In this document: piece after piece, positions 33,754 to 41,481 of the stretch
Numbering within the stretch: position 1 is the stretch's first letter
Layout: every line of letters starts with the position of its first letter
Source: an uncultured Collinsella sp.
GTDB taxonomy: Bacteria; Actinomycetota; Coriobacteriia; Coriobacteriales; Coriobacteriaceae
Direction of reading: 5' to 3'
Length of the DNA stretch: 62,761 bases
Assembly (NCBI GenBank): GCA_900548815.1
Contig: URLR01000004.1
Span: forward strand, 1 to 62,761
The notes under the pieces: model-generated
Told to the model about the DNA's origin: nothing
Database searches by the model: none
The model's input: only the letters and a program-made list of their open reading frames with translations
Made by a program: the position numbers and the translations under genes

Positions 33754-35298
33754 ATGAGGGGCATGGGAGACACAATCGCATATTTGCGTCGGGGCATTCG
33801 GGAGATTATGTGCCTGGCGCTGTTCTTCTTCACGTTTTTGGCGTGCGAGTATCTCTTTGATGTGCGTATGGCCGAGTTCGTGTCTCCGAACGAGGTCGTT
33901 ATTTTCGAGAGCCTTGTCATCGGTGCGAGCGTGATTGGCTTCTTTGTGCGTCCCGTTCTGTACTATCGCCGTCCCCATGCTATCGACGCAACGAGTGACG
34001 TCACGGGCGTTTTGCTGGTGGCGGCATTGCTGCTGTTGATTATGGCGGTTCAGGTTGAGGTGGTAATTGCCGGCGGTTTGGTGGCGTGCTGCGCGCTGGG
34101 CTACTGCGGATCGACTGCTCATGCAAATTTTGCGAGGCGCTTTGCGCGAACGCCCTGCTTGGCGCGCGCCGCCGCACTTTCTTACGCCATGGGCGTTCTG
34201 GTGCAGGTTCTCAACCACATGGTGATGCCTGTCGGCATTCCTCAGCAGGCTGTTCTGGTCGTCTGTGCGATCGCGCAGGTGGCGTTGCTCCACGGTGCCC
34301 GACGCGCCAAGCTGCGCGACGAGTCCGATCCCAACTTTGAACCCAGTGCTGCCGGGCTTTCGGTAGATGCTCTGGAATATGGCGCCAAGTGGTATGACGA
34401 TCCCGAGGCAAAGGCGGCATTCCGTCGCACCGTAGTTCGCCTGACCGTGGCGACGGCGTATCTTTCCAGCGTATTCGCCGCTCTCAACGCGGGCTTCACG
34501 ACCCTGTATGCTGTCGGAGCCGTCGATTTGGGCGATTGGCCGCGCCTGCTGCTTGTCGTGAGCTCGTTGGTCGCTGGCGCACTATTTGACCTGCACGGCC
34601 GCTCGTATATGAATATCGGCATGACGTGTGCCGCCATACTGTCCACGCTTTCGTTCTTTGTGCTCGTCGTCGATGGCAATGGCGGCAACGAGCTTGCTGC
34701 CACGATCATCTTTTATCTGGGCTCGGGCTTTTTCGTGGTGTTCTTTACCACAAAATATGCCGCCGTCTCGCTCTATGCGCGCTGGTCATATTTTTGGCCG
34801 TGCATGGGTCGCGTCGTCAACAGCGTGTGCTCGATGTTCGTGACGGCGCCGGCAGTGGCGATTATCTCGAGTCAAAATGTGCTGGCTGCGGTCGGTGCAG
34901 CGCTCGTGATGTTTGTGGGCATTGCGATTACGCTGCTGGGGCAGTTGGGGCAACGAGCCGATGATGCCGTGATGCAGGATGGCCTGCCGCTTGCCACCGA
35001 CGATCTTGGTGGGGATCTTGCGCCCACATGCTCCGACCCCGAGCCCGTGGAGGCAGCGGAGCTCACGTCCGATGAACGCCTCGATGCTTTCGTCGCCACC
35101 TTTGGGCTTACAGAGCGCGAGCGCGATATTCTTGAGGCCTTGGTCGTTTCGGACCAGAGCGTTCAGGACATCGCCACGACGCTCTTCCTCTCGCGCTCCA
35201 CGCTCTACCGTCACATTTCCTCAATCAACAAAAAGACCGGCACCGCCTCGCGCGTGGCCCTTATCAACTTCTACTGGTCCTGGACGCCTCAAGACTAG
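33754..35298 (+). CDS. Membrane-bound LuxR-family transcriptional regulator
   Basis: 514 residues. About 12 membrane helices (about 10-395), arranged like a major-facilitator or similar transporter fold, are fused to a cytoplasmic linker and a C-terminal LuxR-type HTH. The HTH fills about 445-510 (FGLTERERDILEALVVSDQS and LSRSTLYRHISSINKKTG). Such one-component membrane regulators are abundant in Coriobacteriia such as Eggerthella. The membrane domain presumably senses or transports the inducer. Start is uncertain: ATG 33754 is used; ATG 33763 and TTG 33733 are in frame. It stands alone, so its target is not evident. Confidence 0.85.
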   Translation: MRGMGDTIAYLRRGIREIMCLALFFFTFLACEYLFDVRMAEFVSPNEVVIFESLVIGASVIGFFVRPVLYYRRPHAIDATSDVTGVLLVAALLLLIMAVQVEVVIAGGLVACCALGYCGSTAHANFARRFARTPCLARAAALSYAMGVLVQVLNHMVMPVGIPQQAVLVVCAIAQVALLHGARRAKLRDESDPNFEPSAAGLSVDALEYGAKWYDDPEAKAAFRRTVVRLTVATAYLSSVFAALNAGFTTLYAVGAVDLGDWPRLLLVVSSLVAGALFDLHGRSYMNIGMTCAAILSTLSFFVLVVDGNGGNELAATIIFYLGSGFFVVFFTTKYAAVSLYARWSYFWPCMGRVVNSVCSMFVTAPAVAIISSQNVLAAVGAALVMFVGIAITLLGQLGQRADDAVMQDGLPLATDDLGGDLAPTCSDPEPVEAAELTSDERLDAFVATFGLTERERDILEALVVSDQSVQDIATTLFLSRSTLYRHISSINKKTGTASRVALINFYWSWTPQD

Positions 35299-35302
35299 CT
35301 AA

Positions 35303-35389
35303 TCCCCCAATAAGTTGCGGTGGAATAGTCCCTAAATTAAAGTCACGAGGCTTTAAACAGGAACTATTTCACCGCAATTGCTGAGGGGA
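35303..35389. repeat. Palindromic element between luxR-type and mgtA genes
   Basis: TTGCGGTGGAATAGT (35315-35329) pairs with ACTATTTCACCGCAA (35363-35377) with one mismatch. Outer TCCCC/GGGGA (35303-35389) and inner TTAAAG/CTTTAA add further pairs. It lies between convergent gene ends and may terminate both, but its length suggests a dispersed element. Confidence 0.6.
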
Positions 35390-35393
35390 TAGA

Positions 35394-35466
35394 TTGCGGC
35401 GGCGGCAGAGGCAACGGCAGTGGCAGGGGCGCTGGCAGCTGTGGTAGTGGCAACGGCAGCTGGCAG
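35394..35466. repeat. Low-complexity GGCAGNGGCAAC-type tract
   Basis: Degenerate 6-12 nt units such as GGCAACGGCAG and GGCAGGGGCGCT repeat across about 70 nt just beyond the mgtA stop. It is open in several frames by composition only and shows no gene signals. Confidence 0.6.
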
Positions 35467-35485
35467 GGTGTTTTCCGTCTACTTG

Positions 35486-38254
35486 CTACAGCAGCTCGCC
35501 GTGGCGGGCAATGTAGCGGCGCTTTGCCAGCTGGGTGAGCGCGATATAGGCGGTAACGATGCCAATGAGCAGCCCAAAAAAGCTCGTGGGCAGCGGCATG
35601 AGGCCGAGCGCATCGGCGATGGGGCTTGCCGGCAGCCAGGTGACGAGCGCCAGGCCCAGCACGGTAAGAACGCACAATGCGGGCGCGGCGTGGTCGCGCG
35701 GGCTCGGCAGATGCGGGGAGCGCAACATGTGGACCACGAGTGTCTGCGACCACATGGACTCGACAAACCAGCCGCTCTGGAAGAGCGCAGCAAAGGTCAC
35801 CATACCCGCGACGTCGCCCGCGGCGGCAAGCTCGGACCAGCTTGCGTTCACGGCGGCGGGGCACACGACAAAGAAGAGCGCGGCGAAGGTCACGATGTCA
35901 AACAGCGAGCTCACGGGGCCCAGCTCGAGCATAAAGCCCTTGATGGACGCGGCGTCCCAGGCACGCGGGCGGGCAGTCCAGGCGTCATCGACGGTGTCCC
36001 ACGGCAGCGCGATGCACACGATCTCGTAGACCAGCGACAGCAGCACCAGCTGCAGGGCGCTCATGGGCAAAAACGGCAAGAACAGGCTCGCGACGGTCAC
36101 GGACAGCACATTGCCAAAGTTGGAGCTCACCGTGGTCTTGAGGTACTTGAGCAGGTTGCCGTAAGTGCGGCGGCCTTCGATGATGCCGCGCTCGAGCACG
36201 CCCAGGTCCTTCTGAAGCAAGATGATATCGGCGGATTCCTTGGCAATATCGACGGCCGAATCGACCGAGATGCCGCAATCGCTCGCACGCATGGCGGCGG
36301 CGTCGTTGATGCCGTCGCCCATAAAGCCCACGGTGTGGCCGAGCATCTCGCGCATGACACGTACCAGGCGCGCCTTCTGCAGCGGCGAGAGCTTGGCGAA
36401 GAGATGGGTTTTCTCGGCACGCTCGGCAAGCTCTGCGTCGTCGAGCGCATCGATCTCGGAGCCGAGCAAAACGTTGCTCGCGTCGATACCAATCTGCTCG
36501 CAGACGGTGGCGGCGACGCGGTCGTTATCGCCGGTCAGGACCTTGACCGCTACGCCCTTGGCCTCGAGGGTGGCGACGGCGCCTGCGGCACTTGCTTTGG
36601 GCGGATCGAGGAAGGCCAAAAAGCCCATCAGCACCATGTCGCACTCGTCGGCGATGCCAAACTCGCCCACGCAGCGCGGATCGGTCTTCTGCGCCACGGC
36701 AATCACGCGCAGGCCCTCGGCGTTAAGTCCGTCGACCTGCTTGCGAATCTGGGCGAGCTTCTCGTCGGTGAGCGGCTGAGCGATGCCATCGACCTCGACA
36801 AAGGAGCAGATCTCGAGCGTTTCCTCGGCAGCTCCCTTGGTAACCATCTGGGTTTTGCCTTGGGAGTCGGCGACAACTACGCTCAGGCGACGGCGCGAGA
36901 AATCGAAGGGCACCTCGTCGACCTTGGTATAGCGGTCGCGCAGGCTCTGGCCCAGCATGGAATCGGGCACGACGGTCGAGGGCGTCACATCGGCACGGTC
37001 GATTACGGCCAGGTCGATAAGGTTTTTGAGGCCGGTCTGGAAGAAGCTGTTCAAAAACGCATGGCGCAGCACGCGCGCGTCCTCGTTGCCATCGGTGTTG
37101 AGGTAGCGCTCGAGCACGATGCGGTCTTCGGTGAGGGTGCCGGTCTTGTCGCAGCACAGGACGTCCATCGCGCCGAGGTTTTGAATCGCCGGCAGCTCCT
37201 TGACGATAACCTGGCGACGGGCGAGGTCCTTGGCGCCCTGCGACAGGCTCGTGGTCACGATGACGGGAAGCATCTGCGGCGTGATGCCCACGGCCACGCT
37301 CGTGGCGAACAGCAGCGCGTCGATGACGTTGCCCTTGGTGGCGGCGTTGATGGCAAAGACGGCCGGCGCCATAACGAGCATGAGGCGTACGAGCAGCATG
37401 GAGACGCTCGAGACACCGTGGTCAAACGCGCTTTTTTCGTCGCGCCCGTTGAGCATCTTGGCGATGCCGCCCAGGTAGGTGTCCGAGCCGGTGGCAACGA
37501 CAAGCGCCATGGCGGCGCCGTTTTGCACGGAGGTGCCGGTAAAGACGATGTTCTTGCAGGCAGAGAGTGGCAGTGCGGAGCCGTCGGCGCCCTCGACGAC
37601 GGTGACGGCGGTGGTCTTCTCGACGGCCTCGCTCTCGCCGGTGAGTGCGGACTCGATCACAAACAGGTCGCGCGCGGTGATGATGCGGGCATCTGCCGGC
37701 ACCATATCGCCGGCAGAGAGACGGATTACATCGCCGGGGACGAGCTCGTCGAAGGGGATCTCGATGCGCTCGCCGTCGCGCAGGGCGGTGCAAGTGTTGG
37801 AGACCAGGTCCTTGAGGGCCTCGGCCGCATTGCCGCTGCGGGCTTCCTGGATAAACTTCATGCCGCCCGATACCAGCAGCATGGTGCCGATGACGATGAC
37901 CGTGGAGGGGTCGCGCTGCGGTTCGGGCACGGCGAGCACGTCGATGTAGAGCGAGACCAGTGCGAGCGCGGCGAGGATGCCGGCGAAGGGATCGATGAAC
38001 GCGTCGGCGATGCGGCGGGCGAGCGTTTTGGTCGTTGCCTCGATGGTGTTGGGGCCGACGGCGTTCAGGCGCTCAGTTGCCTGCTCGACGGTGAGGCCGT
38101 TTGCCGTGGCGTCGAGCAGTACGAGGGCGTCCTCGGCACTATGGGTGGCGGCGAATATGGTGTTCTTGGACAGGCCGGTATGAGCGGCAGGGCGCGCCGT
38201 GCGGCGGCGCTTGGAGATGGCTTCGAGTACCGTGACGGTTTTGAGCATCAGCAT
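35486..38254 (-). CDS. mgtA: Mg2+-importing P-type ATPase
   Basis: 922 residues, the usual size for MgtA/MgtB (P3B ATPases). An N-terminal cation-ATPase domain is followed by LTGES (actuator, about 190), the phosphorylation motif DKTGTLTED (about 370) and the hinge motif LTGDN and MGDGINDAAAMRASDCGIS (about 620-650). About ten helices are present, with the C-terminal set beginning NFGNVLSVTVASLFLPFLPM. It imports Mg2+ under limitation. AAGGAGG lies 7 nt before the ATG. The 437-nt upstream region carries a candidate leader peptide and promoter. The complete opposite strand is also open but is a shadow. Confidence 0.95.
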   Translation of the reverse strand: MLMLKTVTVLEAISKRRRTARPAAHTGLSKNTIFAATHSAEDALVLLDATANGLTVEQATERLNAVGPNTIEATTKTLARRIADAFIDPFAGILAALALVSLYIDVLAVPEPQRDPSTVIVIGTMLLVSGGMKFIQEARSGNAAEALKDLVSNTCTALRDGERIEIPFDELVPGDVIRLSAGDMVPADARIITARDLFVIESALTGESEAVEKTTAVTVVEGADGSALPLSACKNIVFTGTSVQNGAAMALVVATGSDTYLGGIAKMLNGRDEKSAFDHGVSSVSMLLVRLMLVMAPAVFAINAATKGNVIDALLFATSVAVGITPQMLPVIVTTSLSQGAKDLARRQVIVKELPAIQNLGAMDVLCCDKTGTLTEDRIVLERYLNTDGNEDARVLRHAFLNSFFQTGLKNLIDLAVIDRADVTPSTVVPDSMLGQSLRDRYTKVDEVPFDFSRRRLSVVVADSQGKTQMVTKGAAEETLEICSFVEVDGIAQPLTDEKLAQIRKQVDGLNAEGLRVIAVAQKTDPRCVGEFGIADECDMVLMGFLAFLDPPKASAAGAVATLEAKGVAVKVLTGDNDRVAATVCEQIGIDASNVLLGSEIDALDDAELAERAEKTHLFAKLSPLQKARLVRVMREMLGHTVGFMGDGINDAAAMRASDCGISVDSAVDIAKESADIILLQKDLGVLERGIIEGRRTYGNLLKYLKTTVSSNFGNVLSVTVASLFLPFLPMSALQLVLLSLVYEIVCIALPWDTVDDAWTARPRAWDAASIKGFMLELGPVSSLFDIVTFAALFFVVCPAAVNASWSELAAAGDVAGMVTFAALFQSGWFVESMWSQTLVVHMLRSPHLPSPRDHAAPALCVLTVLGLALVTWLPASPIADALGLMPLPTSFFGLLIGIVTAYIALTQLAKRRYIARHGELL

Positions 38255-38393
38255 AGGGTCCTCCTTGTTGAGGGGAGTTAGCGTACGTGTCGTATTTGCT
38301 TCAAAAAACCTAGATGTCGCTCACGTCAAGCTCTTGAGCCCACAAAGGGTGCAGCGCGCCTTTGCGGTGGTTTTGGCGATCTGCCGGTGGCGT

Positions 38394-38465
38394 TTATGCG
38401 TGTGCGGAGTCCTCGCGGCGTGCCGAGGGCGACATGCAGGTTTTTCGACTAGGACTGCCTTCCAT
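38394..38465 (-). CDS. Candidate 23-codon leader peptide upstream of mgtA
   Basis: ATG at 38465 is preceded by a perfect AGGAGGT (38471-38477) at a 5-nt spacing. The frame starts MEGSPSRKTC, has prolines at codons 5 and 13, and ends with TAA at 38394-38396, 139 nt before the mgtA start. Between it and mgtA lie a CCGCAAAGG/CCTTTGTGG hairpin and a T6 tract (38303-38308). Leader peptides with proline codons control mgtA in enterobacteria; here the parallel is by position and layout, not sequence. Confidence 0.5.
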   Translation of the reverse strand: MEGSPSRKTCMSPSARREDSAHA

Positions 38466-38532
38466 GGCACACCTCCTAAAGGCTGAGCGCAGCGCGCTTT
38501 GGGTATCTCGTACCCCTTTTTAATCCGCCCGT

Positions 38533-38561
38533 ATTCTTGATGAGGGGGTTTGACATGTCAA
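38533..38561 (-). promoter_or_regulatory. Putative mgtA promoter with palindrome over the -35 box
   Basis: On the minus strand a perfect TTGACA (38556-38561) is followed by a 17-nt spacer and AAGAAT (38533-38538). The -35 lies inside the perfect palindrome TTGACATGTCAA (38550-38561), flanked by GGGGG and CCCC, which could be a repressor site. Transcription would begin about 60 nt before the leader peptide. Confidence 0.55.
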
Positions 38562-38691
38562 CCCCATTGTTCGGAAAACCATTCCCCCTGACAAAGCCTT
38601 TACAGAATGCCGTGGCCCCAAAGCGCGCCCGCATCGACGCTTCGCCTGCGCTAAACTGGAAGGCACGTACGCGATTACGAGAGGAGCCCGC

Positions 38692-39375
38692 ATGGAGGCT
38701 TACAAGCAAGAGTTCATCAAGTTTATGGTCGAGTCCGACGTCCTTAAGTTCGGCAGCTTTACGCTCAAGAGCGGCCGTCAGTCCCCGTTCTTTATGAACG
38801 CCGGCGCTTACGTGACGGGCTATCAGCTCAAGAAGCTGGGCGAGTATTACGCCCAGGCCATCCACGATAACTTTGGCGACGACTTTGACGTGCTGTTTGG
38901 ACCGGCCTACAAGGGTATTCCGCTGGCCGTCGTGACCGCAATTGCCTACCACGAGCTGTACGGCAAGGAGGTCAAGTACTGCTGCGACCGCAAGGAGGCC
39001 AAGGACCACGGTGCCGATAAGGGCAACCTGCTGGGTTATGAGCCCAAGGACGGCGACCGTGTGGTCATGGTCGAGGACGTTACCACCAGCGGCAAGTCCA
39101 TCGACGAGACCTATCCCAAGGTCAAGGCTGCTGCCGATGTCGAGATCAAGGGCCTGATCGTGTCCCTCAACCGCATGGAGGTTGGCAAGGGCGGTGTGAC
39201 CACCGCGCAGAAGGAGATCGAGGCCAAGTACGGTTTCCCCGTCGCGAGCATCGTCTCCATGGCTGAGGTCGTCGAGACCCTCTACAACCACGAGATCGAC
39301 GGCAAGGTTGTCATCGACGACGAGCTCAAGACCGCCATCGACGCCTACTACGAGCAGTACGGAGCCCGGGAGTAG
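38692..39375 (+). CDS. pyrE: Orotate phosphoribosyltransferase
   Basis: 227 residues. FGSFTLKSGRQSPFF near the start and the PRPP-binding motif VVMVEDVTTSGKS (about 121-133) identify PyrE of the longer, pyrE-type group. It converts orotate and PRPP to OMP in pyrimidine synthesis. GAGAGGAG precedes the ATG. It is alone here, without other pyr genes. A small hairpin GGGTA/TACCC followed by CTTTTT at 38501-38521 lies about 170 nt upstream. The stop codon is immediately followed by copy A of the structured 3' element. Confidence 0.95.
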   Translation: MEAYKQEFIKFMVESDVLKFGSFTLKSGRQSPFFMNAGAYVTGYQLKKLGEYYAQAIHDNFGDDFDVLFGPAYKGIPLAVVTAIAYHELYGKEVKYCCDRKEAKDHGADKGNLLGYEPKDGDRVVMVEDVTTSGKSIDETYPKVKAAADVEIKGLIVSLNRMEVGKGGVTTAQKEIEAKYGFPVASIVSMAEVVETLYNHEIDGKVVIDDELKTAIDAYYEQYGARE

Positions 39376-39600
39376 TTGCGGCGTTTTACCAAACGCCGTA
39401 ACCGGCCGACGCTGCGCGGGCCGCATTTGGACAATCTGACGTTCAACTTCAAGGGCGCGACCAGAAGGTCAGCGCCCTTTCGTTTCACGTCACCTTGTCT
39501 CAAATGCGACCCGCTCGCTGTCCGTTCTCTACCTGCGGCGTCGTCTTGCTCCGAATGCGGCTCGCTCGCTGTCGTTGCCGAAACATCGGCGTTGCCGGAC
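39375..39600 (+). ncRNA. Structured 3' element, copy A (after pyrE)
   Basis: Begins at the last base of the pyrE stop. P1: 39375-39386 with 39391-39402, loop TACC. P2: GCGGGCCGCATTTGGACAA (39416-39434) with TTGTCTCAAATGCGACCCGC (39495-39514), one bulged T and one mismatch. P3: TGACGT (39437-39442) with ACGTCA (39487-39492). P4: AAGGGCGC-GACC with GGTC-A-GCGCCCTT (39451-39479), loop AGAA, bulged A. The internal loop is TCAACTTC/TCGTTTC. Copy B shares this layout with different stem bases. The 3' arm of P2 is repeated in variant form at 39546-39565. Confidence 0.75.
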
Positions 39601-39601
39601 T

Positions 39602-39628
39602 AGTCATTGGGGACGTTCATAAATGACT
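39602..39628 (-). repeat. 27-nt palindromic repeat (AACGTCCCC family), copy 5
   Basis: AGTCATT (39602-39608) and AATGACT (39622-39628) flank GGGGACGTTCATA. It abuts the end of the structured element after pyrE. Confidence 0.85.
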
Positions 39629-39639
39629 ACTCAGGAATG

Positions 39640-39701
39640 AGCGTGGATAATCTCCCGTTTTTGGCCTGTGTGCGGGCTCAAAGTGGGAGATTATCCGCGC
39701 T
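39640..39701 (+). repeat. Hairpin repeat downstream of the fic gene
   Basis: AGCGTGGATAATCTCCC (39640-39656) pairs with GGGAGATTATCCGCGCT (39685-39701) at 16 of 17 positions. The loop begins GTTTTTGGC and ends CTCAAAGT. A second copy in the same orientation lies upstream of the fic gene at 41084, so the gene is bracketed by direct copies. Confidence 0.75.
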
Positions 39702-39728
39702 CGCTTTAATTTGCTTGGGCTGCGATGC

Positions 39729-40901
39729 CTATCTAATCGGCTCGGCGTCTTCCCTGAGAATCGAAAGATACTCTTCATACCCGTACTGCCGGTATCTCTG
39801 TCTTGACTCGTCGAGCGGACGGAGGATACCCAATTCTTCAAATGATTTGACGAGCGAGCTCGCGGTACTCCTGCCGATATCGAGTTGGGCAGCGATGAAT
39901 GCGGTGTCGACGATGGGGTGCTCTTCAAGAATGCCCAACAGCCTTTGCCCGTTTGCAGCGGTCCTTCCGAGATTTTCGGTAATGGTTGCTGTGGAACGGT
40001 TATGGAGGTCAACAAGGTTTTTTAAAGACCCTACCGAGTCCTTCGCACTCTCGAGAAGACTGTTGCAGAAAAACTCTATCCATTCCTCGTAAGTGCCTCT
40101 CTCCCTTACGGATGTGAGTTGCCGGTAGTACTCGCTTCGATTTTTCTTGAACTGGAACGATGGATAGAACAAGCAAGAATGAAGAACGCCATCATTGATG
40201 AGCATAAGTGTAATGAGAAGCCTGCCCAGGCGACCGTTTCCGTCTAGGAATGGATGGGCAGTTTCAAATTGGTAATGGACGAGCGCCGCCCGCACAATCG
40301 GATCCATTTCGACTTGAGGCTCATTGATAAAGCGTTCGAGGTCCTGGAGCGTGTTACTCAAATCTTCAATGTTTGGAGGGACAAACGATGCGGTTGCAAT
40401 GGTGCAGCCTGAGGGGCCAATCCAGTTTTGTGAGGAGCGCAGCTCGCCTGGATTCTTCTCCGTTCCGCGCACTCCGTCCAGCAGGACCGCATGAACTTGC
40501 CTAAGAAGTCTCGTGCACAAGGGCATCTTTTTGAGCAGTTCTACGCCGCGGTCGACAGCACGGACGTAATTCACGACGTCTGCGACATCTTTATGATGGA
40601 GTTGTGTTTGCGATGGACTAAGTAGGTCGTCAAACGTGCACTGGGTTCCCTCAATTTGCGAAGAAAGGAGTGCTTCTTTGCGCACGTACATTGTCAGATA
40701 CATATCGGCGTTGGGAACAAAGTAGAGCATGCCTTCAAGCTCTCCAAGCTTTCGTGAGCATGCGGAAAGCGTGCGATAGGTTTCCTCGGTGAGGTTTAGC
40801 TGCCTCAATGATTGCAAGGGCGTTGGAAAAAACGAATAGTAAGCCAATTTCCCCGATAGATTATTGCGGAGCGTTCCCTGGCCGTTCTCCTCGATTTGCA
40901 T
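39729..40901 (-). CDS. Fic family protein with C-terminal winged helix
   Basis: 390 residues. N-terminal Fic_N region with the inhibitory-type motif SSQIEGT (about 90), then the Fic core with the catalytic motif HPFLDGNGRLGR (about 215-226). A C-terminal winged-helix-like part (about 310-375, GILEEHPIVDTAFIAAQLDI; GRSTASSLVKSFEELGIL) ends the protein. Fic proteins usually transfer AMP to target proteins. I chose start 40901 because GGAGGG lies 4 nt upstream; the in-frame start at 40913 has none. The gene is visibly less GC-rich than its neighbours and is bracketed by hairpin repeats, which suggests acquisition. The DNA-binding tail suggests autoregulation. Confidence 0.9.
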   Translation of the reverse strand: MQIEENGQGTLRNNLSGKLAYYSFFPTPLQSLRQLNLTEETYRTLSACSRKLGELEGMLYFVPNADMYLTMYVRKEALLSSQIEGTQCTFDDLLSPSQTQLHHKDVADVVNYVRAVDRGVELLKKMPLCTRLLRQVHAVLLDGVRGTEKNPGELRSSQNWIGPSGCTIATASFVPPNIEDLSNTLQDLERFINEPQVEMDPIVRAALVHYQFETAHPFLDGNGRLGRLLITLMLINDGVLHSCLFYPSFQFKKNRSEYYRQLTSVRERGTYEEWIEFFCNSLLESAKDSVGSLKNLVDLHNRSTATITENLGRTAANGQRLLGILEEHPIVDTAFIAAQLDIGRSTASSLVKSFEELGILRPLDESRQRYRQYGYEEYLSILREDAEPIR

Positions 40902-40928
40902 CGCGCCCTCCATATCTTTAGTGCCGGA

Positions 40929-40998
40929 AACTCGTTATTAGGCCAATCATATCAATTCTAATAACGAGTTTAAGGATTAAATAGTTATTAGAATTGAT
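40929..40998 (-). promoter_or_regulatory. Overlapping operator palindromes upstream of fic
   Basis: Perfect 13-bp inverted repeat AACTCGTTATTAG (40929-40941) / CTAATAACGAGTT (40958-40970), and perfect 15-bp inverted repeat ATCAATTCTAATAAC (40951-40965) / GTTATTAGAATTGAT (40984-40998). The two share a middle arm, so the half-site GTTATTAG occurs three times in alternating direction. AT-rich, directly upstream of the fic start: a likely repressor array. Confidence 0.65.
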
Positions 40999-41083
40999 GT
41001 AAACAATCTAATGATGAGAAGTCGTTATTACTTGACCATGGAGCTCGGCTTGGTACAGGGGGGGGGTTGTCCAAAATGAGAGC

Positions 41084-41135
41084 GGATAATCTCCCGTTTT
41101 TGGCTCGGTGACGGCCTCAAAGTGGGAGATTATCC
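41084..41135 (+). repeat. Hairpin repeat upstream of the fic gene
   Basis: GGATAATCTCCC (41084-41095) pairs perfectly with GGGAGATTATCC (41124-41135). The loop again begins GTTTTTGGC and ends CTCAAAGT. Same orientation as the copy at 39640. Confidence 0.75.
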
Positions 41136-41403
41136 ACGTTCGCTAGTTAAGCGTCCAAAAATCCACACTCGCCAAACCTACCAAAAAGGGACAGGTTTAT
41201 TTTGGCACGCTTCGGTCGGTGTCAGGAAGTGTTAGGGACAAGGCGGCGACAGGACTCGAGAGCGAAAAGAAGTGCCGGGTTTGGCGCGCCCGCTTCTGCC
41301 CGTCCCGTGCGCGGGCGATACTCGGCTTATCGATCCGCGATGCAAAGGAGACGCTCCATTCCACGAGCGCTACCGGGAAGGGCTCGCGATTCGAGTCCCC
41401 ACC

Positions 41404-41432
41404 TTAGCATTTGAACCATTTGGCACTATAAT
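41404..41432 (+). promoter_or_regulatory. Promoter of the PTS IIA gene
   Basis: TTAGCA (41404-41409), a 17-nt spacer and a perfect TATAAT (41427-41432), about 50 nt before the ATG. Confidence 0.6.
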
Positions 41433-41481
41433 TACCGTAGGCATGCGCACAACGTTGCGCTTAATCAAGAGGAGAAAACGT

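Larger units (their letters stand above)
40999..41481. other. Intergenic region between fic and PTS IIA, no gene seen
   Basis: It holds a run of nine G (41058-41066), the second GTTTTTGGC hairpin (41084-41135), a GC-rich stretch (41200-41400) without a convincing frame or tRNA, and the promoter of the IIA gene. GGACAGG near 41190 resembles fragments of other repeats in the window. Confidence 0.5.

Noticed and set aside
35420..38281. Open frame of about 950 codons opposite mgtA
   Set aside because: It mirrors the mgtA codons; its product is His/Arg/Gly-rich with no domain, and the real gene has all P-type ATPase motifs.
38501..38521. Terminator of a plus-strand gene upstream of pyrE (GGGTA/TACCC then CTTTTT)
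   Set aside because: No plus-strand gene precedes it; on the minus strand it is only part of the mgtA leader. The stem is just five pairs.
41376..41401. tRNA-like T-arm (GATTCGAGTCCCC)
   Set aside because: The surrounding bases do not form an acceptor, anticodon or D arm, and the T-stem does not pair around the seven-base loop.
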